Source: Rhodococcus globerulus NBRC 14531 (lineage in GTDB: Bacteria > Actinomycetota > Actinomycetes > Mycobacteriales > Mycobacteriaceae). From it: a stretch of DNA of 64,000 nt. Each line of letters starts with the position of its first letter. Within the stretch, counting starts at the first letter, position 1. The translations under genes and the position numbers were made by a program. This document shows, piece by piece, positions 33,310 through 41,534 of this stretch. The notes under the pieces are model-generated. The model searched no databases. It was not told where the DNA came from and saw only the letters and a list, made by a program, of their open reading frames with translations. Location: positions 1,240,001 through 1,304,000 of the forward strand of contig NZ_BCWX01000002.1 in NCBI RefSeq assembly GCF_001894805.1, in the 5' to 3' direction.

Positions 33310-34557
33310 TCAGAAACCGTTTGCCTCGCCCCAGGCGCGAGCCTGATCGGTCTCGGCCCAGTCAGTGGTGGGGATCAGCAGACCCTCGGCATTTACGGTG
33401 TTCATCCGGCTCTGGTAGCTGACGATCGAGTCGCCGGTACCGAGGTTGACTGTCGGCAGGATGCCACCGAAGTCGATGTCGAGATCCTGCATCGCGGCCA
33501 GAACACCTTCACGGGTGAGATCCTTGTTCGCGCAGGCCTTTTCCAGCACCGCCGCGGTGGCAGTGCCGCTCAACCAACCGGCAACCTGGAAGTTGCTCGG
33601 CTTCTCGTTCGGCGCGTACTGCGCCAGAGCGGCATTCATGTCCTTGATGCCCTGAACGTCATCGTTCAGCGCTCCGTAGCTCGCCGAAACGTAGAAGTTG
33701 TCGGTCAAGCCGGCCAGCGGCTTTGCCAGCGCGGCGTTCCAGGCGCCCGAGTAACCGATCCACTGCGGCGAATAACCGAGCTGGGCGGACTGTCCCACCA
33801 GCCCCGCGGTCTGGGCCATGGTGTTGGCCAGGATCACGACCGTGGCGCCGGAGTTCTTCAACTCGGTGGCCTGAGCGGTGAAGTCGTTGTCAGCGGGGCT
33901 GTACGTCGGGCTGGCGACGACCTCGACGCCGGGGATCTGTTCCGCGGCAAACTTGACGGAGTCTGCGTATCCCGTGCCGTACTCGTCCGCCGGTGCGACG
34001 ACGGCGACCTTGAGCGGGTTGGTAGCGCTTGCACCCGCCTTCTGCGCGGCCCAGACCAGGCCGTTGATCAGCTCGACCTCGAAGGGCGGGGTGTAGATCG
34101 CGACATCCTCGAGCTTGAGCGCTGCTGTGTTGAGCGATGCCGAGAAGGTCGGCAGGTCGTCTTTCGCGATGCTGTCCTTGACCGCCATCAGCGAGGACGT
34201 GCCGATCAGCTGCGGGATCATCACAACCTTGTTCGCGATGGCGCGATACTGCTGGGTGGTGACCTGAGGGTCGTATTTGGTGTCCATCTTGTGCAGGACG
34301 AGTTGACGCCCGCAGATCCCGCCCGCGGCGTTGACCTGGTCCAGCTTGATTTCCAAGCCGATCGAACCCGAGGTTGCGGGCTGGGCAAGTGGCCCGGAGT
34401 AGTCGGTGAGGATCGCAAGATTGATCTCGCTGTCGCTGACGCCCTTTCCGGTCTTGACCCCATCCGCACTTGCGGAGTCTCCACTGGCCGACCCGCCGCA
34501 AGCAGTCAACGTGAGCATTGTGGCGATTGCGAGGGCTGGAGCAGCTTTCCTCAACAT
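33310..34557 (-). CDS. Branched-chain amino acid-type ABC substrate-binding lipoprotein (LivK-like)
   Basis: Periplasmic/cell-envelope receptor of 415 residues. ATG at 34557 (GAAGGG upstream) gives a lipoprotein signal MLRKAAPALAIATMLTLTAC with the lipobox Cys; the longer frame to 34632 has no signal and is rejected. The Peripla_BP_6 pattern is clear: SEINLAILTDYSGPLAQPAT, GGICGRQLVLHKMDTKYDPQ, VAVVAPADEYGTGYADSVKF, NDFTAQATELKNSGATVVIL. First gene of a nine-gene leftward operon ending with iclR; an operator-like site lies at 34651. Confidence 0.93.
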   Translation of the reverse strand: MLRKAAPALAIATMLTLTACGGSASGDSASADGVKTGKGVSDSEINLAILTDYSGPLAQPATSGSIGLEIKLDQVNAAGGICGRQLVLHKMDTKYDPQVTTQQYRAIANKVVMIPQLIGTSSLMAVKDSIAKDDLPTFSASLNTAALKLEDVAIYTPPFEVELINGLVWAAQKAGASATNPLKVAVVAPADEYGTGYADSVKFAAEQIPGVEVVASPTYSPADNDFTAQATELKNSGATVVILANTMAQTAGLVGQSAQLGYSPQWIGYSGAWNAALAKPLAGLTDNFYVSASYGALNDDVQGIKDMNAALAQYAPNEKPSNFQVAGWLSGTATAAVLEKACANKDLTREGVLAAMQDLDIDFGGILPTVNLGTGDSIVSYQSRMNTVNAEGLLIPTTDWAETDQARAWGEANGF

Positions 34558-34639
34558 CTTCAGTACGTCCCTTCGGGGTTGTGACCTGACCCACATTGAA
34601 ACTGTGGTCCTGAGCATTGAACAGGCATACATGGCGTCG

Positions 34640-34665
34640 AGTCAAGGGCAATCTATCGATCGCTA
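34640..34665 (-). promoter_or_regulatory. Operator/promoter element of the liv operon
   Basis: On the minus strand TAGCGATCGATAGAT (34665-34651) is identical to the element at 22485-22499. TTGACT (34645-34640) follows five bases later; a good -10 is not evident. Confidence 0.5.
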
Positions 34666-34916
34666 AGCCAGAAACGCAATCTCTTAAGCTGCGCTAATAG
34701 TAGAAACTTTCTCTCTGCAGAGACATGTTCTGCCGAACACGCAGGTACGGCACGCGGAATGAACGAGGTCGGACCGGCGCCGAAGCCGAGCCAGTTTCGG
34801 CGATTGACGAGAAAAAATACCCGAGGTGACGTCCGTCCAATCGCCCGCGAGGCCCATGAAACAGGCCATGCATCGACCAAGACCATAACGAGGTACATCC
34901 AGGCCTCCGCTCGGTC

Positions 34917-34982
34917 AAATTGTACACAATCAGCCGAAATTTCTCGATACTGATTGCAATAATTCGCTTTTCTGCATACAAA
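34917..34982. promoter_or_regulatory. Copy of the GntR-type paired operator block
   Basis: AAATTGTACACAATC (34917-34931) is identical to 12662-12676, and CTGCATACAAA (34972-34982) to 12717-12727, both 55 bases apart. The middle shares only TCGATA and scattered bases. No gene starts close to it; the nearest is the liv operon 360 bases to the left. Confidence 0.6.
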
Positions 34983-35543
34983 GACCTGAACCATCGTCAC
35001 GCGGACTGCAGCCCTCGATCGAAGCTGCCCGGACATCGCTATCGACATCGCTGCCACCGGTCGGTCGATACACAGTCGACTTCTGCCCGATCCCGAAACA
35101 TGCACTTCCAACGGCTACCAGCGCGCGCAACGTCCTCAGCGCCCTATCAGTTCCCGAGGCACTAATCCTGTGGTCACCAATCAACACATACCCTCAGAGT
35201 TCGGGAGTTGTTGCATGAGAAGCAATGTCGATGAATTGGTATCGGCACACATCGAGACGGACCGATATTGCAGACGGAGCCATTGTCGGTGGACTTCGCC
35301 ACTGATCATGGCTGGACCCGCGTCGCCGACGAAATCGACCTGCCGATACCGGCGGGTCGATTGTCCGTATCGCAGGAGACTCCGGTCCGGCAAGGCGGTG
35401 ACTCCTCTTGCGTGCGAGGGGATTACTGCCCTTGACGACATCGACGGCGCTGGGTCGATCCAGGTTGCAGGGCGGGATCGACTTCCAGTATCGGGCGACA
35501 ATTGGCGAGCATCCGAACGTCGCAGGTCTTACGCTTCTCTTCC

Positions 35544-35561
35544 CAGAAGAACTTACTTCTG
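35544..35561. promoter_or_regulatory. Operator-like dyad upstream of the MFS gene
   Basis: CAGAAGAACTTACTTCTG has perfect 6-base arms and is followed by CTAAC. It shares GAACTTACTTCTGCTAA with the dyad before the substrate-binding gene at 23662. Confidence 0.55.
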
Positions 35562-35912
35562 CTAACATAATCTCGAGTGATGCGGATCACCCGACGCGAG
35601 TGGGTGTTAATGGCCGGCGGGGACACTTCAAATGGTCCCTGAGGCCCGTTTGGGAGAACTGGCCGATCGCCCGTTAGCGGCCAAGTGAGCCTGCGGCTTT
35701 GGTGGAGTAGCTGTGATTACTCGGTTGATTCTTGAATCGGCCGCTCCTCATGCATTCGACGTTCTCACCAAGTCCAATTCTGACCATGACCCGACACTGC
35801 CTTGCATCCGGAACTGATCCAATTCCGTACCCATGCGGTCGAGCTATTGGCCGATCTACAGCCGAGCGCCGAAGCCTAAAATGTCAAAGCGCCTGTCCAA
35901 AGGAACGTCAAG

Positions 35913-37220
35913 ATGACCACTGATCAAATACCTAACCCTGCCACCGTCAAGGCGGCAGTAAATATTAGAACAGCCTGGGGCATGACTGGACTAGTCGTAT
36001 TCCTTTATGTTGTAAACTTTGCAGATAAAGCAATCCTGGGCATCATTGCGCAACCACTGAAACGTGAATTAGGGCTTACCTCCACGCAGATAGGAATGGT
36101 TGGATCGCTCTTCTTCCTAACTTTTACGATCGGCGGATTCTTGGCCGGTCCGATCAACAAGTACATGACTCTGCGTTGGGGGCTTCTACTCCTGGCAGCT
36201 ATGTGGTCGGTCACTCTATTGCCACTCGTCATATCTGCGAGCATAGTGACACTCATCGCTGGCCGTATGGTGCTGGGCTTCGCCGAAGGGCCTAGTTCTG
36301 CGCTCATGCATACGGCGGCATACTCCTGGCATCCGCCGGCGAAGCGCGGACTGCCCGGGGCACTCCTGATGGGATCGGGGTCAATTGGAAAAATCCTACT
36401 CGCTCCAATCCTGACCGCGATTTCTGTTACCTTCGGCTGGCGATATGCCGTCATCACATTGACAATTCTTGGTCTTGCCTGGTCAGTCTGCTGGGCGATC
36501 GGCTGGAGGGAAGGACCCTTCACAGGTCGGACCCCGAAGACTCCGCACGCCGACCTGGTGAATATGGAGCCAAGCGTTCCCTGGCGAACAATTTTTCTGT
36601 CTCGTACCTTTGTTAGCTGCTGCATCTTGACCATCGTGGTTTATGCGCTGACAACGGTCGTTCTTACTTGGCTTCCGTCATATTTTGAACTCGGCCTCGG
36701 ATACTCGGCAATGCAGGCTGGATCAATGTTCGCGATCCCATCAGTTATCGCACTCATCTTGATGATTGGGTCGAGTGTGACAACTGACCGCGTATTGTTG
36801 CGTGGTGGAAAGTCTCGGACATCGCGGATTATCGTTCCGTGCATCGGAGTGTTCATTGGTGGCACAATCTTGGCCGTGCTACCAATGATTAACGTGCCAA
36901 TCGTCGCAGTGGCTGTTGTATCGGTTGGGTATGCCGCGGTAAGTATGGCATTTCCCCTTCTTAATGCTGCTATCTCAGAAATTTGCCCGCCCCAGCAGAT
37001 TGCCGGCACCATGGGTGTATATCTCGCCGTGATGGCCATCGGCGGACTAATCGCTCCTTACGCAACCGGTGTAATCGTTGATAATGCAGTTAGTCCGGCC
37101 GTAGGGTACGGGCAGTCATTTCAGGCTATAGGAATTCTTGCATTCCTGGCCGCTATCGTGGTACTAATATTCGCTAATCCTGACCGCGACCGCGCAGCAA
37201 TCCGGGGTGATATGCCCTAA
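35913..37220 (+). CDS. MFS transporter (anion:cation symporter-like)
   Basis: Twelve-segment secondary transporter of 435 residues. MTGLVVFLYVVNFADKAILG and LGLTSTQIGMVGSLFFLTF match the N-terminal ACS-family pattern (aromatic acid, glucarate or phthalate permeases); GRMVLGFAEGPSSALMHTAA is the TM4-5 region, and the cytoplasmic loop between TM6 and TM7 follows GWREGPFTGR. Ribosome site AAAGGAA. The gene is clearly richer in A/T and in codons such as ATA, TTA and AGA than its neighbours, suggesting recent acquisition. No enzyme genes share its transcript. Confidence 0.9.
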   Translation: MTTDQIPNPATVKAAVNIRTAWGMTGLVVFLYVVNFADKAILGIIAQPLKRELGLTSTQIGMVGSLFFLTFTIGGFLAGPINKYMTLRWGLLLLAAMWSVTLLPLVISASIVTLIAGRMVLGFAEGPSSALMHTAAYSWHPPAKRGLPGALLMGSGSIGKILLAPILTAISVTFGWRYAVITLTILGLAWSVCWAIGWREGPFTGRTPKTPHADLVNMEPSVPWRTIFLSRTFVSCCILTIVVYALTTVVLTWLPSYFELGLGYSAMQAGSMFAIPSVIALILMIGSSVTTDRVLLRGGKSRTSRIIVPCIGVFIGGTILAVLPMINVPIVAVAVVSVGYAAVSMAFPLLNAAISEICPPQQIAGTMGVYLAVMAIGGLIAPYATGVIVDNAVSPAVGYGQSFQAIGILAFLAAIVVLIFANPDRDRAAIRGDMP

Positions 37221-38282
37221 CATTAGCAATATCTGACCCTTGCCGATTTTAAGCTACTAATCCTAAGTTATCGGAAAGTGGACGTAGCGGCGAGTCGTTT
37301 AGGGCAGTGCCGTCACCAAAAGAAATCTGCTGTCACGTCGGCACAATCTGCGTGGACTTCCGATATCTGATGGTGATTGCACTGACGTCAATCTTTCATG
37401 AGGCGCCTCTGCCGGTCTGATCGGTGAAAGATCAGACCGGCAGAGGCTGACCCGGATATGGGCGTGATCGGTCGCCCATGTGTGCAGTTGAAACGCTGCC
37501 GGATTCCAATACTCCAGCGAGGTAGTCTTCCGCTCATGGCAACAAGTTCGATGTAATTCACATGGAAACCGTTAACGCCTCGAGGCCTTCGAACGTCGAC
37601 GTGATCAGATTGAACCCTCCATCAGGCGCAGACCATTCCGGTCTTCGAAAATCGGGGGTGGAGGAATTTCGACTCCAGCCGGCCATCTGTGCAGGTCTGT
37701 ATCTGCTGACCGAGCGCGGCGACCATGGGGATCCGGCGGATTGTGCTCGGCAGTGGGTTTTCGCCACGACTACATCCGTTCTGCCACGGCGGTGTCAGGC
37801 CGGTTTTTGGCGAATCGGATCAGCGTCGCATTCCGCCGTCGGACATGAGTACATTTCTGGTCGTGGCGCCTGAGAGTTTCGTCAACTTCCTCAGCGACAA
37901 ACCGCCCACCTATTTCGATCAGAAGGCAAGCAGCACTATATTTTTCGGGATGCCGCGTCTGACGTGCGGTTGTTGACCGGTTGACGACAGCAAAGTCATT
38001 CCAGAGGACTTCAGGACAAGGGGGTCATGTACGCCGGGAGTTCAGTCGTCAACTGCTGCCCGCAGTACTCTCGTTCGGGAATCCCCCGCTACTCATGCGG
38101 TGCACCTTGGTCCTCAGTGGTTCAAACATTCGACCCTCGCAACGTCCACGCTCGCCGAACTGACCGCCCGCCTTCGCCACTCCTCCCAGGATTCACCTGG
38201 GCCAAGACCGTCACCGGGACTTTCCTATCCCAGATGCCGCACAAATCGCCCTTTCGGCACCAGTAGTAGCTGCAATCGCCTG
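37221..38282. other. Gene-poor 1.06-kb region
   Basis: Apart from the hairpin, no frame shows a recognisable product. Short frames on the plus strand (for example around 37725-37976 and 38027-38266) have patchy coding-like composition and no ribosome site; they could be decayed gene fragments. No insertion-sequence ends or target duplications were seen. Confidence 0.4.
37406..37446 (+). terminator. Strong hairpin after the MFS gene
   Basis: Perfect 17-bp stem (CCTCTGCCGGTCTGATC with complement), 7-base loop, 186 bases after the MFS stop. No T run follows. Confidence 0.6.
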
Positions 38283-39011
38283 CTACTGAGAGCCGAGCAG
38301 AGAAACCTCGTGGCGCCACGCGGCACCCAGATTGAGACCGGCACCAAGATTCGGCAAGTCGGCCAGATCCTCGGCACCGATCGGTTTCAACGTGCCGCCC
38401 GCCGAGACGATGGACAACGATAGTGACGCGATCGTGTCGACGGAGATTGCGCGAAGAACCGCCTCCTGCACCGAGGTGCCGGTGGACGTGAGTCCGTGTC
38501 CGCGCATGAGGACCACTGGCCGCTCGCCCAGGGAATCAGCGACATCGTCGCCAAGCGCAGAGTTGTGAATCAAAGCGGCCCTGGGGAATACAGGCACTCC
38601 CCCGTGCGCCAGTACGGCCCCGGGGATGTCATAGGCGCCGACAATGGGCAGGATAGTCAGCCCGGCGAGATCGGCTGCCACTACGTTGGCGGGATGCGCG
38701 TGCACCACCGACATGACATCGGGGCGACGCATGAGAATCCGGCTGTGAAGAGGCAGCTCGTACGGCACGGTATAGCCGTCGAGTTCGCCGGGAGCGCCTG
38801 GCTCACCAGTCAATTCGACCAACCGAATATCTTGTGGCGTCGTGTGCGCCAGCCCGCGCTCTTGGGCGCCGCGGCACCGAACCAGCAGCCTGGTCTCGTC
38901 GATCCGGTAGCTGATGTGCCCGAGAATGCCGGGCGCTAATTGACGAGCCGCCAAAACTCGGCAGCCCTCCGCCACCAGATGCCGTAGTTCATCCAATTCC
39001 CCGGACATCAT
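38283..39011 (-). CDS. Class II aldolase/adducin-family protein, possible aromatic-acid decarboxylase
   Basis: Zn-dependent aldolase-fold protein of 242 residues. Metal-site blocks are present: PGILGHISYRI, YELPLHSRILMRRPDVMSVV, HAHPANVVAADL and MRGHGLTSTG. The same family includes 3,4-dihydroxyphthalate 2-decarboxylase (PhtC), which is encoded at the end of actinobacterial phthalate dioxygenase operons; its place as the last gene of a Rieske operon makes a decarboxylase role more likely than an aldolase role (inference). Starts 4 bases inside the end of the ferredoxin reductase gene. Confidence 0.88.
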   Translation of the reverse strand: MMSGELDELRHLVAEGCRVLAARQLAPGILGHISYRIDETRLLVRCRGAQERGLAHTTPQDIRLVELTGEPGAPGELDGYTVPYELPLHSRILMRRPDVMSVVHAHPANVVAADLAGLTILPIVGAYDIPGAVLAHGGVPVFPRAALIHNSALGDDVADSLGERPVVLMRGHGLTSTGTSVQEAVLRAISVDTIASLSLSIVSAGGTLKPIGAEDLADLPNLGAGLNLGAAWRHEVSLLGSQ

Positions 39012-40210
39012 CGCTTCACCGCCGGAGTCGAAAGCTGCGCGTGCACCGCATCGGCGGGTCCGCCGGCAGCGATAGTCCGCCGCAGCTGGACCGACGCCTT
39101 GGGCCAGTTGACGGTAAAACCGCCGCTTGCCCGGCCCTCGGAGTCCTGCCAGATCGCTGCCAAACGTAGCGGGTCGGACTGTTCCACCACTAGCGGGTCT
39201 GCCGCAACGTCACGGGTTCCGAACAACTGAATCTTCCAGTCGTACTGATCGCTCCACACATAGGCCACCGGGTCGTGCGCGAGCAGATCATCCGCGTGAA
39301 CAATGTTGTGGGCCACCGTGTTTGCTTGCTCGACAGCGTTGGTCCAGTGTTCGACCCGCGCCGACGTGCCGAGCCGCGGTTGGTACCACTTCGAAATGTC
39401 ACCGACAGCGTGGATGTTCGCAAAGTCGGGAGTGCGGCCGTATTCGTCACACACGACACCGTCGTCGAGCGTCAGGCCTGACGACTCCAACCACCCGAGT
39501 TCCAGAACCGCACCAATTCCCACCACGACAGCGTCGACGGGAAATTCTGAGCCGTCGGAAAGCGTCGCGCGCAGACTGTCGTCTACGCAGTCGAGTGCGC
39601 TGACGGTGGTGCCGAATTTGGCCTCAACACCATGCGCCCGATGCAGGTCCGACAGGCGTTCTCCCAGTTCAGTGCCGACAATACGGGCCATCGGGACAGG
39701 CGCGGGATCGACAATCGTGACGTCGATGCCCTGCTTGCGCGCGAGTGACGCGACTTCCGCACCGATGAACCCGGCACCGACGACGAGGAGACGGTTCGCG
39801 CCGTGCAGACTCTCGCGCAGCGCGCGAGCGTCGGCAAGAGTGCGAAGTACATGGATACCAGGGCCGCTCCACGGCGAGGGCCGAGCCGCGGCACCGGTAG
39901 CGATCACCAGCTCGTCGTAGTCGAGAACTGTGCCGTCGGCGAGTGCCAGCTGGTTGGCCTGCGCCCGCACTTCGATTGCGACAGCGCCTAACCTGAGCTC
40001 GATGTCGAGCTCTCGTGCCTCCGCCGCGGTGAGCAGTGGCACGTGCGCGTCGCCGTCGAGCGGAACCTTCGACAGCGGCGGCTTGTCGTACGGCAAGTGC
40101 GGCTCGGCCTCGACAACTGTTACCGCCCCGGTGTAGCCCTCATTGCGCAACGCCCGGGCCGTACGGATACCGCCGACCGAGCCGCCGACGACGAGAACCC
40201 CGCCGCTCAC
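39008..40210 (-). CDS. FAD-dependent ferredoxin reductase of the Rieske system
   Basis: NADH:ferredoxin oxidoreductase of 400 residues, first electron carrier of a three-component dioxygenase. FAD-binding GGSVGGIRTARALR at the N-terminus, DELVIATGAAARPSPW, the NADH dinucleotide site LLVVGAGFIGAEVASLARKQ and the second FAD motif ANIHAVGDISKW are all present. GTG at 40210 overlaps the ferredoxin stop (GTGA). The C-terminal domain is the reductase_C type found in BphA4-like proteins. Confidence 0.93.
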   Translation of the reverse strand: MSGGVLVVGGSVGGIRTARALRNEGYTGAVTVVEAEPHLPYDKPPLSKVPLDGDAHVPLLTAAEARELDIELRLGAVAIEVRAQANQLALADGTVLDYDELVIATGAAARPSPWSGPGIHVLRTLADARALRESLHGANRLLVVGAGFIGAEVASLARKQGIDVTIVDPAPVPMARIVGTELGERLSDLHRAHGVEAKFGTTVSALDCVDDSLRATLSDGSEFPVDAVVVGIGAVLELGWLESSGLTLDDGVVCDEYGRTPDFANIHAVGDISKWYQPRLGTSARVEHWTNAVEQANTVAHNIVHADDLLAHDPVAYVWSDQYDWKIQLFGTRDVAADPLVVEQSDPLRLAAIWQDSEGRASGGFTVNWPKASVQLRRTIAAGGPADAVHAQLSTPAVKR

Positions 40211-40404
40211 TCTTCCTCCAGCCAGAGGGCGTTGGCGGGGCAGCTCTTCGCTGCGGTCTCGACGCGCTGGCGGTCGGACTCGTCCACTCGGGTTTTGAGC
40301 AGCACCACGAGGCCGTCGTCGTCCATGTCGTAGACGTCGTCCGCCGCGACCACGCAGTTTGCATAGCCCTGGCACAGTTCGAGGTTCGCTTTGAGGATTG
40401 CCAT
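40207..40404 (-). CDS. Ferredoxin, [3Fe-4S] type
   Basis: Small electron carrier of about 65 residues: LELCQGYANCVVAADDVYDM and a C-terminal SCPANALWL. Three Cys (C-x5-C ... C-P) match a [3Fe-4S] ferredoxin, not a Rieske-type one. ATG at 40404 is chosen (AAGAAGAA upstream); a TTG two codons earlier is possible. Sits between the dehydrogenase and the reductase and should pass electrons from the reductase to the oxygenase. Confidence 0.92.
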   Translation of the reverse strand: MAILKANLELCQGYANCVVAADDVYDMDDDGLVVLLKTRVDESDRQRVETAAKSCPANALWLEEE

Positions 40405-40443
40405 TTCCAAGTTCTTCTTTCGGTAGGTCGCGCGGTGCGACTC

Positions 40444-41226
40444 TTAAACTTTGATGCCCATGCCGCCATCCGAGTGGACGACGCGGCCGGAAATGCCGCG
40501 TGATCGGTCGGAGGCGAGGAAGACGTAGCTCCACGCGTGGTCGATGCCGGAGAGTGCGACGCCCAACGGGTTACGGCCGGCGAGTTCCTTCGCGCGGTCC
40601 GGGCCGTCGAGTCGGTTCTCGGTCAGTCCCAGCGTCGTAAGCCCGCTCAGATCGGTGCCCAGGGTGCCGCCAGGGGCCACGCCGTTGACGCGGATGTCCG
40701 GTGCCAACTCGTACGCGAGGGTGGTGACCAATCCTCGTACGGCGAATTTGGAAGCGACATACAGGGTTCCGCCGCGGCCCGGGTAGTAGGCCGACGTCGA
40801 CTCTGTGAGCACGATCGACCCACCCGACTCACGCAGCGCCGGCGTCGCGGCCTTGACGCTGTGCAGGTGCGACTTGACGTTAATTGCGAACATCTCGTCG
40901 AACGCCTGATCCAGCATGTCGGCGTCGATGCTCTCGAGCTTGCGGTAGAAGTCGAAGACGCCGACGCAGTTCACCAGAATATCCAGGCCGCCAAAGCGAT
41001 CCACGACGGCAGAGACCGCAGCCTCATTCGCGGCAGCCTTGGTGGCGTCGCCCTGCACAACTTCGACCTCGGGGTGCTCGGCCGCAAGTGCCTCACACTT
41101 GGCAGTGTCGAGTTCGAGGACGCCGACCTTGGCGCCCTCGGAGAGGAAGGCGTCGACCACACCGCGCCCGATGCCGGAGCCCGCCCCGACGACAAGCGCA
41201 CGCTTACCGTCGAGCCAGCCGGTCAC
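40444..41226 (-). CDS. Short-chain dehydrogenase, probable cis-dihydrodiol dehydrogenase
   Basis: NAD-dependent SDR of 260 residues. Cofactor loop VVGAGSGIGRGVVDAF, NCVGVFDFYR (NAG region) and the active site LTESTSAYYPGRGGTLYVAS with K in the next position (Ser, YxxxK) are intact. Located between oxygenase and ferredoxin genes, it most likely re-aromatises the cis-dihydrodiol made by the dioxygenase (family and context). GTG at 41226 overlaps the upstream stop (GTGA). Confidence 0.9.
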   Translation of the reverse strand: MTGWLDGKRALVVGAGSGIGRGVVDAFLSEGAKVGVLELDTAKCEALAAEHPEVEVVQGDATKAAANEAAVSAVVDRFGGLDILVNCVGVFDFYRKLESIDADMLDQAFDEMFAINVKSHLHSVKAATPALRESGGSIVLTESTSAYYPGRGGTLYVASKFAVRGLVTTLAYELAPDIRVNGVAPGGTLGTDLSGLTTLGLTENRLDGPDRAKELAGRNPLGVALSGIDHAWSYVFLASDRSRGISGRVVHSDGGMGIKV

Positions 41227-41534
41227 GAGGCGTCCTCGGTGCCGAGGAGCGACTGGAACGGTTTCCCGACCATCGCAGACAGCGTGGTTTCGTTCTGCCA
41301 CGTCAGCGCTTCGAGCTCGAGAGCGTCGAGAGTGATCCACTGGCCGGACTTCGGCGATTCGATGAGCAGCCGAACGCCGTTGCGGGTGTGGACCTTCGAA
41401 ATTCGCATGTCGGCGAACTCATTTGCGACGACGATGGTCTCACCGTCGCGCTGGTCCTGCAGCACACCGAGCCGGGAACTCGCCCGGGCTGCCGCTGCGG
41501 CGTCCTCGGCTTCACCCTCCCATGCGAGCTTCAC
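41223..41534 (-). CDS. Small conserved-looking protein of the dioxygenase operon
   Basis: A 103-residue acidic protein with no domain I can name. It overlaps the beta-subunit stop by 4 bases and the dehydrogenase start by 4, so it is firmly inside the operon. The C-terminal part (RISKVHTRNGVRLLIESPKS, GQWITLDALELEALTWQNET) looks like a small beta-rich fold. It may be an accessory or stability factor for the oxygenase; no catalytic motif is visible. Confidence 0.75.
   Translation of the reverse strand: MKLAWEGEAEDAAAAARASSRLGVLQDQRDGETIVVANEFADMRISKVHTRNGVRLLIESPKSGQWITLDALELEALTWQNETTLSAMVGKPFQSLLGTEDAS

Larger units (their letters stand above)
34558..35912. other. Gene-poor 1.35-kb region between the liv operon and MFS gene
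   Basis: No frame here has a recognisable protein. Two regulatory blocks (34640-34665 and 34917-34982) and the dyad at 35544 are the only clear structure. A stretch near 35260-35400 read in the frame starting VDFATDHGWTRVADEIDLP has good actinobacterial codon use but no start and a nearby stop, so it may be a gene remnant. Confidence 0.4.

Noticed and set aside
34653-35111. 152-codon minus-strand frame before the liv operon
   Set aside because: Crosses the operator block, lacks a family pattern and has no convincing start; the part from 34898 has a possible ribosome site but no recognisable product.
37725-37976. 83-codon frame as a possible real gene or IS remnant
   Set aside because: No ribosome site, no transposase motif and no terminal inverted repeats; left as part of the gene-poor region.
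37221-38282. Insertion sequence or attachment site explaining the gene desert
   Set aside because: No terminal inverted repeats, target duplication, integrase or tRNA gene could be seen.
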